Shown here: positions 12,701 to 21,965 of the stretch, piece after piece
How the letters are laid out: each line of letters starts with the position of its first letter
How positions within the stretch are numbered: the first letter of the stretch is position 1
The notes under the pieces: model-generated
What the model was told of the DNA's origin: nothing
Seen by the model: only the letters and a program-made list of their open reading frames with translations
Databases searched by the model: none
Made by a program: the position numbers and the translations under genes
Origin: Euptelea pleiosperma
Taxonomy: Eukaryota > Streptophyta > Magnoliopsida > Ranunculales > Eupteleaceae
Length of the DNA: 64,000 nt
Assembly: GCA_035048495.1 (NCBI GenBank)
Contig: CM068547.1
Location: 4,987,700 to 5,051,699 of the forward strand
Direction of reading: 5' to 3'

Positions 12701-15700
12701 CTTGAAACAATATAGGAGTATATTCTTTGGATTATTAGAATGAAGAACACATATAGTGATACCAAATTGAGTTTTCCCTTACATATGGAACAATTTAAAA
12801 TAGAGAACAACTCAGATCTATTTTTCATTAAGTATATCCATGTTATTCGGAAGTAATTATCCACAAAATTAACAAAGTACTTAAAAACCATTGTATGAAG
12901 TATCTTGGTGGGGCCCAGACATCATAATGAACAATTGAAAAAGGACTAGATACACAACTATCAAACCTAGATGGAAAAGAGACACAATGATACTAAGTTG
13001 ACACGATTCACAATCCAAAGACGATAATTGACTAAGTAGGAACTAAAATCTTCAAACTATGCAGCAACAGATGGCCGAGGCGACAATGCCACTAGTGATG
13101 GGAGAGTGTGGTCTGAAGAACAGAATTCCAAGGACCACCACCACCATCAATATAGTAAAGACCATTGTATTCATGCCCTCCACCAATCCTCTTCCTCATC
13201 TTCATATCCTGAAAGATACAAAAGGAATGATAGAAGGTAACATAACAATTAAGAGATTTGGTGAATTCACCCACAAACAATGTGTTAGAAGGAAATTTAG
13301 CTACGCATAATACATAAGATGATGAAAGATAGGAATGAGGATCAGTACCAATGCTAGACACTTTAGACGTAGTGCCATCGGCAAGAGTCGCACACTGAAT
13401 GAAGGTGATGAAGGGAAGAAAACATACTTGGGGTGCCAATCATACTGTCTTAGACACTAGAATCAATAATCCATGGAGAATTAGTAGGAGCAACACAAGA
13501 TATACCTGACTGAAGTCACTGAAGCAAGCTGGCACCGACAGTAGAGCTGGAGGAAGCAATAGACTATTGGCTGATGGAAGCAACGGACTATTGGGATTTC
13601 ATCAACTTGGCATATTCTCCTTGGAAAATAGAAATAATAGTTGACTTGGCATGTAATGGAGGGGCCGTATAGTCCGGGGTATTAGCCTCAACACTTACAG
13701 TAGAAACCTGATTGGCCTATGCTGTTTTTCCATGAAGATTCTAGCATATATCAGAGGTGTGACTATCATGACCACAATGAGTACACTTATGAGTACCATG
13801 TTCTCTATTGTGGCCTCTCTCTTGAGTCTCAACTAGTTCCATGTCGGACTACCATGACTGGTAAAGGTGCTTCTCCCCGAGACAAAAAAAGTATCCGAAG
13901 CTGTAAGGGCAGAATTTTCAGTTGTTGTGGCATTAGTGGCTGAGAGGGAGACGCGTTGAAGGCAAAAGTAAACTTCTGTCAATGATGGGAGCTCTTTGCT
14001 ACTAAGGATTTGAGCTCGCACAGTCTCAAATTTAGCCTTTAGGCCAAAAAGAAACTTTTCGTAACTCAATAATCCTCTCGTTGTCTTCGTTGGATCTCTA
14101 GATCAATATTACTAGGTCGATATACGTTCAGGTCATTCCTCGCATGCAGTGATAATATTTTCCAAGACTTTTATCACCTTGCTGCAAAGTAAAAAATTCA
14201 TGAAACAATTGATACACTTTTATAAAATCCTTTTTACTAGAATACATATCCCGAACTATGTCTTTTGCCGTGTCCAAAAATATCACATTTACACTTTTTT
14301 GTGGATCCATACTCTTCTACAACTAGGTCATGATTTGAGCATTTTTATCGAGTTCACATGTCATTATTATTGGTATCCCTAGAGGTTGTTTACTAGTCAA
14401 ATAATTGAGTTTCCCTTTAGCTATGAGAAAACTTGTACATATTTAGACCAAGGTACATAATTACTTCCATTGAGTTAATGGAAATCATTTGAGACATAAG
14501 TATCTTAGAAGAGGATAACAGATTAGATTTAGATTCCATCACTATGGGGGAAAAATATCAGATCTATCCCACACAATCTTCGACGTCAGACGATTCGTAT
14601 CTCGATGGTGATCCGGCAAATCTAGAGCTTCACGAACATTTATACTCAGTCTTGAAAGCCTGCGATATACTCTGGAGGGTTTGAGATAAAAATCTGAGCA
14701 CCTGCGATTTGCTCTAGAAAACCTGGAAGAGAAATTGATACTTGCAATTTACTCACGGTAGACCTTGAGAAACGTATCACGATGACCTTGGAAAACTCGT
14801 CATAACAGTCGCGGGAATTTTGTCATAATTAGCCTTCGAGCAAGAACCGATGATTTGCCTTGGAGACAAAATCACCATGTTGCAGCAACTTCTCATTTGC
14901 GTCATGCACATACACATGTAAAGGCAAAGGTTATCCCTTCAAATCTGCATGAATGACCTCTTGCACATCCGCACACAGTATAGGTGGTAGGAACCACCGC
15001 AAAAGGAAAAGAAAAAAAGATGGGAAAACCTAGGATTTGTTATTTGTCACCACAAAGAAGGAAGGAAAAATAGAAGAGAAGGAAAGAAGAAGAATAAAAG
15101 AGGAAACCCAAGTTAATGGATCATATGCTCTGATATCATGTAAAGTGAATTTGGGTTTTGAGATGAGAATAGGAAGGAGAAGAATAGAACGGGAGAAGAA
15201 GTCAAATTAGTGTCTTGAACTCACACTAGTCAACCCTCACAATTATAATGTTGTAATAAAGGTAAAAGTACAAATATACCCCTATGTTACATTAACTTGA
15301 GCTTTTATACTTGCTCATTGATGTGGCATATTCGACATGTCTCCTTGGATTAAAAAAATTTAGAGTTGCCTCCCTTTACCTTTCACTTTGACCAAAGCTG
15401 ATTGGAAATGTCAGAAGGACCCTTCAACTTTTTATTATTATAATTATTTTTATTTCAGACTCTCTCTCTCTCTCTCTCACATCATCACCATCGATGCCAG
15501 GCGCCACACCCTTCCCCCTGTCGCCGATAATACTCTCCATGAGATGATGTGGAATGGGTGTTTTCCAAATTCTTCTACTCGCAATATATCGTCTGGAGTT
15601 TATGCTATGAAGGGAGAATCTTGGAAGCAGTGAAATTGTGCAGAAAAAGAATGATCTGGGGCTTAGGGAGTAAATTACAAGTGGATGAAATCTTTGGCTT

Positions 15701-17689
15701 GATGAATAGAATGAAAGAGGGTTTCCCCAAAGTCGGGAAAATTCGGATAAATTCGGTAAAAATTGACGAAATTATAAAAAATATATCATGACATATTTCA
15801 AATTAGAAGTGTTGTTTTTAACAAAACACATTTATACGATGAAAAGCACATCTATAACTCCATAATAATAAGTCATAACTCATAAGCATGATTCATCATT
15901 CATAATCAAAATTCAAAAATCGACAAAATTGAAATTAAAAGAGGAAAAAATGGGTCTTAGCCAATTAATCGGCAAAATCAGCTATTGATTCGTGAATCTC
16001 CGATTTTTGTGACTAAGGGGAGTATAAGTGATCGCACTTCGTTTTTGGATAAAATGTTGCAGAGTCATGTCTTTCCTTATGCTTCTTCTAATTTGTTGAT
16101 CTAGGCTTTCTGTAAGGCTTGTGATTTTGGAGCAGCTCAAGAGGTATTGGAATTGCCTTAAGTGTACGCGGTCACAAGGATGTACTTTATTACTAATGTT
16201 GAACAAGTTACTTGCTGGAGGAAAGTTTCACCGGCTAAGGAACTATCTGAAGCTGCAATAGTTAGAGGCTTTGATGTTTGGGGCATCTTATGCAATAATC
16301 TGATTGAGGGGCTTTGCAAAATACTCCATGAGATGATCGACAAATATGGGATTGATCCTGTATGTTTCATGCCTGTGATTGATGTATTGGGTAAAAGGGG
16401 AAACTAAACACAGGCCAATGAACTGTGGAGAGGATGATGGAGAAGGTTTCAAAGAAAGGGCAGAAAACAAACTTTATCAAAAGGAATTTTATGTGAAGGA
16501 ATTGAACAGTAAGAAACCGAACAAAGATGGTTTTGGTGGAAGCAATTGGCACACTATGTTTCTTGTAACATGGTGGTGCGGTTAGAGAGAGAAAGCCCTG
16601 GCTTTGAAATAAAACTAGAAAAACAGGGGTAATTTTGCATTTTCGGTTAAACTTAGTCAAAGTCAAAGGTGATAGGAGGCTTTTCTAATTTTTTTTTTAA
16701 ATCTAGGGAGGCATATCTATTATGCCACATTAATGAGGTAGGTAAGTCCAAAGAACCTTTTGTATTAAATTATGTGTGTGTGTGTGTGTGTGTGTATACT
16801 TTCTTCATTTCAAATTACTTTGTTCAGGCAAGTAGACAAAACAAAATTTCTAACCTTGCTGTTTCTTACTCATTGGCATGTTAGAGAACTGAAACCAACC
16901 ATCATGCCCATATGATGTTGGTTTTGCTCATTCTTTCTCCTTTTCCCTTCTTAATCATCGTCGCATGTTTTGAACAAATCCTGAATTTATGGATTTCACA
17001 TTAATGGAAGTGTAATCATATCCCTTGTGCTAAAATCACGTGGAAGTGGAAAATAGAGATTGTGGTATGTTTAGAAAATAACGTCTGTTAAGATTTGTAT
17101 TTATACTGTGAATAATCTGTAGCAATTGCTGACATGCCAGACATAAACACCATGTGCAACACATCAACACCCACCAAGAAGTTGATGTCTCTTTGGTGTT
17201 TTCACATCTAAGTTGCTATAGCCATATTAGAATCAAATTTGCTTAGCCCTAAAAACTGGATCTACTTTAAAGCTATATTTGGATAAATCTGCAATTTTAC
17301 ACCAATATTTCAGTATTATTTGATTTAGGTTTGGCCCTGTCCCAAATCAACTTGACTTGGGATGAACTCAAATCAGTCAAAGTTTTGATAAAACTAAGGG
17401 ACTTGGACTGTATTGGACCTGACTTGGCTCACCCTATGAGCCACAAAGGAGCTTGAATTTTAATCATTGGTTGAGAGGGCTTTATGATCATAATTACCTT
17501 GCAGTATATCCTTCAGAGTTTTGTCATTTTTTTCCATCTTTTTTAAGTTCTAGTTATGCAGCAAGAGGTTTGTCCCCTTCATTTCTGTAAACTTCTTTGA
17601 GCTGTTTCAGGTACGGTTTAAGCTACATTCCATTTGCTCGTAGAATGGTTTCTGAATTGTGTATTAGGTGGTTTGACACCGAGATATAG
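755..17689 (+). CDS. SFT2-like vesicle transport membrane protein, 3' partial
   Basis: The exons are 755-828, 1533-1650, 3650-3708 and 17611-17689, all with GT-AG borders and compatible phases. Together they give 109 residues and a TAG stop at 17687-17689. The spliced protein reads SLIVFARPIKFAVIFTFGN, then LLIGPGKQLRMM-type sequence (here FLIGPGKQLRMM), IQNKILTLLAIVVEICALIW and YGLSYIPFARRMVSEL. This matches the C-terminal half of plant Got1/Sft2-like proteins. It carries three to four hydrophobic segments and the family's GP-x-x-QLRMMFD loop. Family members sit in Golgi/endosomal membranes and act in retrograde vesicle fusion. That role is family knowledge and is not shown by this sequence. 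The N-terminal part lies outside the window. The last intron is about 13.9 kb because of nested transposons; exon reading frame is intact across it, so the gene may still be functional. Confidence 0.87.
829..1532 (+). other. Intron of the SFT2-like gene
   Basis: A GT-AG intron of 704 nt. The donor follows GGAAG at 828 and the acceptor is ttgcag before 1533. I see no other feature inside it. Confidence 0.8.
1949..3552. mobile_element. DNA-transposon-like element with terminal inverted repeats, in an SFT2-like intron
   Basis: The left end reads TTAGGGTCTGTTTGGTAAC and the reverse complement of the right end reads TTAGGGTCTATTTGGTTAC, 17 of 19 bases identical. Similarity continues inward (gattTGGATTT-like stretch). 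The interior of about 1.5 kb is very AT-rich and has no transposase. It includes a diverged direct repeat (about 2531-2600 and 2656-2720). I see no clear target-site duplication, so the superfamily is uncertain. Ends of this 'GGG..TTTGGTA' type are common in plant MITEs. Confidence 0.55.
4021..4066. repeat. 46-bp direct repeat flanking copia element 1, left copy
   Basis: These 46 bases, starting attcatgtgt and ending gaggatactt, are identical to 9465-9510 on the other side of copia element 1. The element fills the gap between them exactly. Normal copia target-site duplications are about 5 bp, so this is atypically long. Confidence 0.85.
4067..4236 (-). repeat. 3' LTR of copia element 1, end-truncated
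   Basis: It matches 9279-9464 with a few substitutions and small indels. It begins (minus strand) TGTTGTCAGTATGAG next to the polypurine tract. It stops at 4067, about 18 bases short of the other LTR's end. Confidence 0.85.
4273..8488 (-). pseudogene. Broken copia gag-pol polyprotein, element 1
   Basis: On the minus strand the pieces run gag N-part (8488-8222), gag with two CCHC zinc knuckles (about 7815-7705; CSHCGKEGH and CEGCGKKGH types), protease motif WIIDSGASEHMTG (about 7457-7419), GAG-pre-integrase and integrase core (7190-6489, with FVDNFSR and SDQGGEY), integrase C-terminal part with CVFLGYS (6484-6146), RT (6130-5228), RT catalytic YVDDIIV near 5200, and RNase H ending in VADVLTKG (4845-4273). 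At least six frame changes or stops separate the pieces, so no polyprotein can be made. It is a relic that may still supply repeats or antisense promoter signals. Confidence 0.9.
9279..9464 (-). repeat. 5' LTR of copia element 1
   Basis: About 186 bp. In element orientation it starts TGTTGTCAATATGAG and ends next to the initiator tRNA-Met primer binding site TGGTATCAGAGC (9267-9278, minus). Confidence 0.85.
9465..9510. repeat. 46-bp direct repeat flanking copia element 1, right copy
   Basis: Identical in all 46 positions to 4021-4066. It directly follows the terminal ACA of the 5' LTR. Confidence 0.85.
9511..9892 (+). other. Host intron sequence between two copia elements
   Basis: An AT-rich spacer with no ORF and no repeat that I can recognise. 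It is probably the original intron of the SFT2-like gene. Confidence 0.5.
9893..10064 (-). repeat. 3' LTR of copia element 2
   Basis: In element orientation it starts TGTTAATGTAACAC after a purine-rich tract and ends in CTTTACA. It corresponds to 15139-15296 with many substitutions and indels. Confidence 0.8.
10793..11000 (+). repeat. Left LTR of the TRIM-like element
   Basis: About 208 bp, ending ttaaatgtcctgcatca. It is clearly alignable to 11054-11260 along its full length. Confidence 0.85.
11054..11260 (+). repeat. Right LTR of the TRIM-like element
   Basis: About 207 bp with the same ends as the left LTR. It is preceded by a short purine-containing stretch and followed by the AGTCT duplication. 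Confidence 0.85.
15139..15296 (-). repeat. 5' LTR of copia element 2
   Basis: It lies next to the primer binding site at 15127-15138. It aligns with 9893-10064 but lacks about 14 bp and the terminal base. Confidence 0.8.
15461..15479. repeat. (CT)n microsatellite
   Basis: Uninterrupted CT dinucleotides inside the long SFT2-like intron. Confidence 0.9.
15536..16640 (+). pseudogene. Degenerate pentatricopeptide repeat (PPR) gene fragment in the intron
   Basis: Plus-strand pieces resemble a PPR protein. They are CYEGRILEAVKLCRKRM near 15600, a segment like ASSNLLIxAFCKACDFGAA near 16075-16135, NLIEGLCKILHEMIDKYGID (16294-16356), FMPVIDVLGKRGN (16366-16407) and the C-terminal-like ENKLYQKEFYVKELNSKKPNKDGFG region (split over 16465-16540). 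Stops and frameshifts separate them, and an AT-rich insertion (about 15725-15960) breaks the copy. It has no start or continuous frame and is in the same strand sense as the SFT2-like gene. The family call rests on motif spacing and typical PPR phrases, not on an alignment. Confidence 0.6.
16773..16796. repeat. (TG)n microsatellite
   Basis: About 12 TG units in the SFT2-like intron. Confidence 0.9.
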
Positions 17690-18837
17690 ACAAACTTCTT
17701 TCCCAAAGATGATTTTTGAGGTTGATCTTCTTCAAAATTCAAGAGGCTCTGAGATTTGGTTTATTCTTGCTGCTGTTGTTGTTGCTGTCGTCGATCCCCC
17801 AGTTGCTTTGAGTGAAGGATGTTATTTGTTTGAGTTGAGCCTTTTCGGCTTCAATGGTGTGAATGTGGGTTCCAGTTAGGAATCGTAACGGGGATAATAT
17901 AACATTATTGTCTAAGAAATCCATAGTTAAATCATCATCTTTGTCGTCATCTACGCATTATTCCAACTATCTGGGGTCAGCAACATGAATCCTATTTTGC
18001 CATTTGACTCTATTAAGAACTAAGAAAAAAAATCCATATTTACTAAGAACACTAACCCCCAACGTAATGATCGGCGTAATGATATTAACGTAAACCTAAC
18101 CCCTAAAAGGCATGTGTTTCTATTCTCCATTGAACTCTGTTTACCTACCACAGAAGGGAGGGTGTCTTGAATCTACCAAACTAATTTATTAGGTCAATAA
18201 AGTTTGCGTAAACGTCGCCATCCTCTCTCTCCCACGCATGGGGCATGCTAAGTTCTGCTATTCCTGCAATGTCACACCTCAAGGGCTTCCATCTAAACCT
18301 ACCACTGATTGCTACAGCTACAAATCCCCATATCTGAGGGTAGTGTGTGCAAAACAATTATTCTGTCGTCGATTTACAATGAAATCGATTGATTACTTAC
18401 TCTCCTATATTTCTACGTCTTACTCCAACACAATCGCAACTACGCATGCTTAATGCCTATGCGAGTTAGTCTTATAACATGAAATCTACACGCAGAAACA
18501 GATCCTTGGAGCAAACGAGGAGATAACGCGAAGGGGAGATGTTTTGCTGACACTAATCCAAATTTAGAACATATGGTCAAGAACAAGAAGGATGTATTTA
18601 GGTAATTTGGTTGGTAGAGAGATTTTAAAAATGTGATTTATAGAAGCTCGTTGTTGTTGAAGAGCCAAACCAAACACCAAATCAAATCTAAAGTGACCCT
18701 TCACCTCAACCTTCTCATCTACCCCCTTGAGGATGACCCTTCACCTAATAACCACCAACCTAAGACAAGCCACAAACATAAAACGGCCAAGGAGAAATTT
18801 TGAAAACCAACAGTATTGAAGTTAGGTTAGTTACTTG
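17690..18837 (+). other. SFT2-like 3' UTR and downstream spacer
   Basis: The first few hundred bases after the stop at 17689 are probably 3' UTR. An RTE-type LINE tail follows at 17931-18020. I see no other gene up to 18837. Confidence 0.5.
17931..18020 (-). mobile_element. 3' tail fragment of an RTE-type LINE
   Basis: The stretch atcatcatct...ctggggtcagcaacatgaatcc closely resembles 43812-43900 and the lower end of the LINE at 33390. All three share an ATC/GAT-repeat tail followed by the tggggt(t/c)(a/g)gc-acatgaa(t)- motif. Confidence 0.6.
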
Positions 18838-18955
18838 GGGTCCGTTTGGTTGTCATATGAATGTTTGGCACACTCCTTGGTGGAAGCTATACGCCAAAAA
18901 TCAGGCTGTTTGGTGATTTTCAAATCAAGGGAATGATTTGTCCAGTTGATTGACT
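18838..18955. repeat. Partial foldback element, family 'TTTCGGGCCCACTG'
   Basis: It contains gaatgtttggcacac, ccttggtgga and ccaaaaatcaggctg, the same order of short motifs as one arm of the elements at 19139-19468 and 60267-60653. Confidence 0.5.
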
Positions 18956-18994
18956 TTTTTGTTGACAATTACCCATAATTTATGTCAATTTTCC

Positions 18995-19186
18995 ATTGCG
19001 GCGATTGATCGTACAGTTGGAATCGTAGGACATCTTTGATACAGTTAGTCCCTCAAATTACAACTTAGTTTACTCTTTCGGGCCCACTGGATTGCGGCGA
19101 TTGATCGTACAGTTGGAATCATAGGACATCTTTGATACAGTTAGTCCCTCAAATTACAACTTAGTTTACTCTTTCGGGCCCACTGG
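18995..19186. repeat. 96-bp tandem duplication
   Basis: Units 18995-19090 and 19091-19186 differ at one position (gaatcgtagg against gaatcatagg). Each unit begins attgcggcgattgatcgt and ends tttcgggcccactgg. The second unit runs into the left arm of the foldback element that follows, so the duplication includes the arm's end. Confidence 0.93.
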
Positions 19187-19468
19187 ACACATGAGTGTTC
19201 GGCTTACACCTTGGTGGACCTACACACAAAAAATCACTGTGATTGGTGATTTCTAGCCATTGGATTTAAGCACTTTACATCATGGGCTACGTGAACAGAT
19301 CTATAGGTTGGTTCCAAGTCCATGATGAAAAAGTAATCAAATCTAACGTCTAGAAGTCACCAATCACACTGGGTTTTGGTGTGTAGGTCCACCTAGGTGT
19401 GGGCCGAGCGTTCATGGATCAGTGGGCCCGAAAGAGTGTACCATGTGGCAATTTGAGAGACTTCTATA
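19139..19468. mobile_element. Foldback/MITE, family 'TTTCGGGCCCACTG'
   Basis: The left arm (gtccctcaaattac, tctttcgggcccactgg, caccttggtggacctacac, tgattggtgatttctag) is repeated inverted in the right arm (aagtcaccaatcacac, tgtaggtccacctaggtgtgg, cagtgggcccgaaagagt, tttgagagacttc). The whole can fold into one long hairpin. It has no ORF. Related copies are at 36430-36782, 56670-57015 and 60267-60653. Confidence 0.8.
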
Positions 19469-20140
19469 TAAAAAAACTCGATGCATTATTCTGCACCATA
19501 GATTTTTCTGAGATAGGCATGTACAGTGACTGGATGGTAGAGATGTTTTGTAAATCAAAGTAGGCACGTGTTTATACACACTCATTCCAACAAAGACTGA
19601 TAACCATTTGATTAAAGATCCACGGTCTACGAGGCAACAACTATTTTATCCTTTGCAGTTGTTGCATTGTAGATGGTATAGCTCTCTTGAATCCAATGGT
19701 CAATAGGCTCAACCGTGTACTTTTTTGTCTGATTATCCGTGGGGTAGCATTACTTACCGTTATAACGACTGTTATGACGGGGTTATAAGCATTTAATTTT
19801 TGAGACCATGCCTAACACTAGTGTAGACCACACTCACAGCATCAATCACGTGGGCTGATAAACAATTAAACATTTCGAGTCTTTTGATGTGCGGTGTGAG
19901 TGACACATGGTCTCCCTATTGTAGTCTCGAGGTCAACGGTACTGTACTATTTTATTCATGAATGGGTCCCATCTACTGTTGTGGATGTTGACTCGATTTT
20001 CCCATGCCACGAGAAATAGGTTAAATCGAATGGTTGAGATCATCTAATTACTTAGGTTTTTGACCTCGAAGATCTCTTAAATTGGAACACAATGAATTGT
20101 AGAGCTTATTGCTAAAAAAAAAAAAAAAGGAATGGTAGGG
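19469..20140. other. Spacer without recognisable genes
   Basis: It contains a mono-A run near 20114-20128. I see no coding potential and no clear repeat. Confidence 0.5.
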
Positions 20141-20224
20141 CTTGATTCCATGGTTCAAAATCTTGTGATCGGAGGGCGCCGATCCCGATCCGGATCACCC
20201 AAATATCGTTCAGATCGGCGAGAC

Positions 20225-20568
20225 CAATGGCAGACCCAGGGGGCGAGGGTGGGCACCCTGGAATAAAATTTATACAACGCCCCCTTAAAACTGAAATTTT
20301 TTATGGGTCGAGCTCAGAAGCCCCCTCTTTTTGTGCCCCCTCTGGGGGGTTGTGTTCTCGGCAGTGGATCCCGAGAATCCAATGGTAGTTGTTAGTGTTG
20401 AGCTGGCATCATTTTTTTTCACTTTGGGCGGCCTAACAACCACCTTTGCATTCTCGAAATCCATGGCCAAGAACACGACTCCTTAGGGGCACAAAAAGGG
20501 GGGCTTTAGAGCCTAATCCATTTTTTATATATGCCTACCTTTGAACAAAATCCTGGCTATGCCATTGG
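20225..20568. mobile_element. hAT-like non-autonomous element nested in another repeat
   Basis: The left end CAATGGCAGACCCAGG and the reverse complement of the right end CAATGGCATAGCCAGG are near-identical. They are variants of the CAGTGGCGGAGCCAGG ends seen at 24805-25241. The flanks ggcgagac and ggtgagat match at 6 of 8 positions, as expected for an old 8-bp hAT duplication. Outside it, gatcccgatccgg-type sequence on both sides belongs to the 'TTCGAAGTCTCGG' repeat family seen at 37188-37385. Confidence 0.65.
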
Positions 20569-20659
20569 GTGAGATGACCCTGTATCATTCAGATTGGTGG
20601 CTCTGGATCCCGATCCAGAATGGGATCAGCCGAGACTTCCTGCAATGCTTGATTCCCTT

Positions 20660-21880
20660 CATGTGTGCCACCTACCCTTCCTAGATGCTAGAGCTGCCAA
20701 AATATTTTCTTCAGTCCAGAAACATGGAAAGGATAGTAACACTAACGATTGCTCGATAGTTGCAACCCTGCATCAGATGGTCCTAAATTATATGTTTGGA
20801 TTAGTGTATATACAAACTCTTTGTTCATATAATACGTACCTCACATACTCTACAGCTACAATTCATAGTTAGCAAATCCTCACGATATGATAGAACGGCG
20901 AGACGCCTTCATGGCTCTTTACGACATCAAGGTCATGCCCTACAGATTTATGTGTCGACTTCCAATCATATATTTCTTATGTCACCTAAAGTGTTAACTA
21001 TGTATCACTGTCCTACTTTCTATATGGTTCTAAGTTTCCCATGTAAAGTCCACGTAAGTATATGCATATTGAAGCATCTACATTTATATTACTAGGTTAA
21101 GGGAAGTATTAAATGGTCTTATAAGTGTATATATTTATATTTATAAGGTTTTATTTTTGAATTGAAGTACTAGTAAATTGGAATTTCTCACTTATCGATC
21201 TGTTGATGATCTTAGTACGCAGGATGTTTTTTTTTTTTTTTTAAATTTTTTTTTTTATTTGGATCATGTGATAGAATTCTAAATCAATAAAATACGGATT
21301 CAAATTAGGTTAACGTTGGATCTCGGGTCAAAGGTTTGTCGTTGCATGTATTGCTAACTATGATCAAGTGTAGTCTAATTCTAATTACAACACGCACTCT
21401 ATCACGTTCTCAGTAACTGAAATTTTGTCGTTCCACATATTGCTAACTATGGCCGAGTATAATCTACGCCACGCGCCCTTTCATGTGGGTAGGTCACATG
21501 TGACATCCAGAGGCGACTAAGTTTAGTTGCAGTTTTTTAAATGTTATATATGAAGCGTGGTCGTGTGGTTGTATGGCTCTGACCTTTAGAATCGGGAAGG
21601 AGTAAGTAGAAGGGGCTCCTCAGCGATTCAAACGGCTAACGACCTTTTTCTTTTCTTTGACCCGAATGTTCATGTATCAAGACAACAAAGGGAAAAAAAG
21701 TGAGAGATACTTCAATACCATACTTAGTGGGGTCACATGATCAAGTGTGAATCACCCATACGCATCGATGAGAGTCAAAATAGCTGACCTCATGTATCTA
21801 TCTGATCGAGTCTGTGGGCCACCACACCATCAGATTGTGACCCCTAACCACATACACCCCCTCATGTTAAACTTATCTCA
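20660..21880. other. Spacer without recognisable genes
   Basis: AT-rich, with a long T tract near 21226-21257. No gene or repeat can be supported. Confidence 0.5.
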
Positions 21881-21884
21881 TCTT

Positions 21885-21965
21885 CGACGATGCTAGCTTG
21901 GTAAGTTGGTAAAAGTCGCTGTGTGTTGATGCCACGGCCTGAGTTCAAAACTTGGCCTCACTCAC
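21885..21965 (+). mobile_element. Candidate tRNA-derived SINE head
   Basis: gctagcttggtaagttggta resembles a pol III A box. About 40 bases later gagttcaaaac resembles a B box. The spacing and the following cttggcctcac fit the tRNA-like head of plant SINEs. I cannot define its 3' end, and no target-site duplication was found. Confidence 0.4.

Larger units (their letters stand above)
10065..14310 (-). pseudogene. Decayed copia gag-pol, element 2, interrupted by a TRIM
   Basis: Minus-strand fragments are gag (about 14310-13833, with FLFGLKAKFETVRAQIL), protease/integrase debris (about 13440-12680, with YFVNFVDNYFRITWIY), RT (about 12140-11266, including GIEVAQSKA and SQRKYVLNLLEET), RT continuing left of the insertion (10792-10600, with LLGTKSVTIPMDRN) and RNase H (about 10333-10065, with STKHIEVDCHFIREK and LADVFTKAL). 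Many stops and frameshifts make it non-coding. The RT sequence resumes on the far side of the TRIM as LLEET/LLGTK, showing that the TRIM is a later insertion. Confidence 0.85.
9893..15296 (-). mobile_element. Ty1/copia LTR retrotransposon 2, strongly decayed, antisense in intron
   Basis: The LTRs are at 9893-10064 (3' LTR, 172 bp) and 15139-15296 (5' LTR, 158 bp). They share the ends tgtaaagt and acattaac and diverge much more than those of element 1. The primer binding site TGATATCAGAGC (minus, 15127-15138) has one change from the usual initiator tRNA-Met complement. Copia protein remnants lie between in the order gag to RNase H on the minus strand. No target-site duplication is obvious (cgatc against ttgag). 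A TRIM-like element has landed in its RT region. Confidence 0.88.
3709..17610 (+). other. 13.9-kb intron of the SFT2-like gene carrying a nested retrotransposon cluster
   Basis: The donor is tttg|gtaagt at 3708/3709 and the acceptor is tttcag before 17611. The split Trp codon (TG|G) and the following YGLSYIPFARR sequence show that the two sides belong together. Inside are copia element 1 (4067-9464), copia element 2 (9893-15296) with a nested TRIM (10793-11260), and a PPR pseudogene (about 15536-16640). The rest (3709-4020, 9511-9892, 16640-17610) appears to be ordinary intron sequence with (CT)n and (TG)n microsatellites. Both copia elements lie antisense to the host gene. Confidence 0.8.

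Noticed and set aside
20594..20872. 92-codon frame starting in repeat sequence
   Set aside because: The first part is the gatcccgatcc repeat and the rest shows no family signal.
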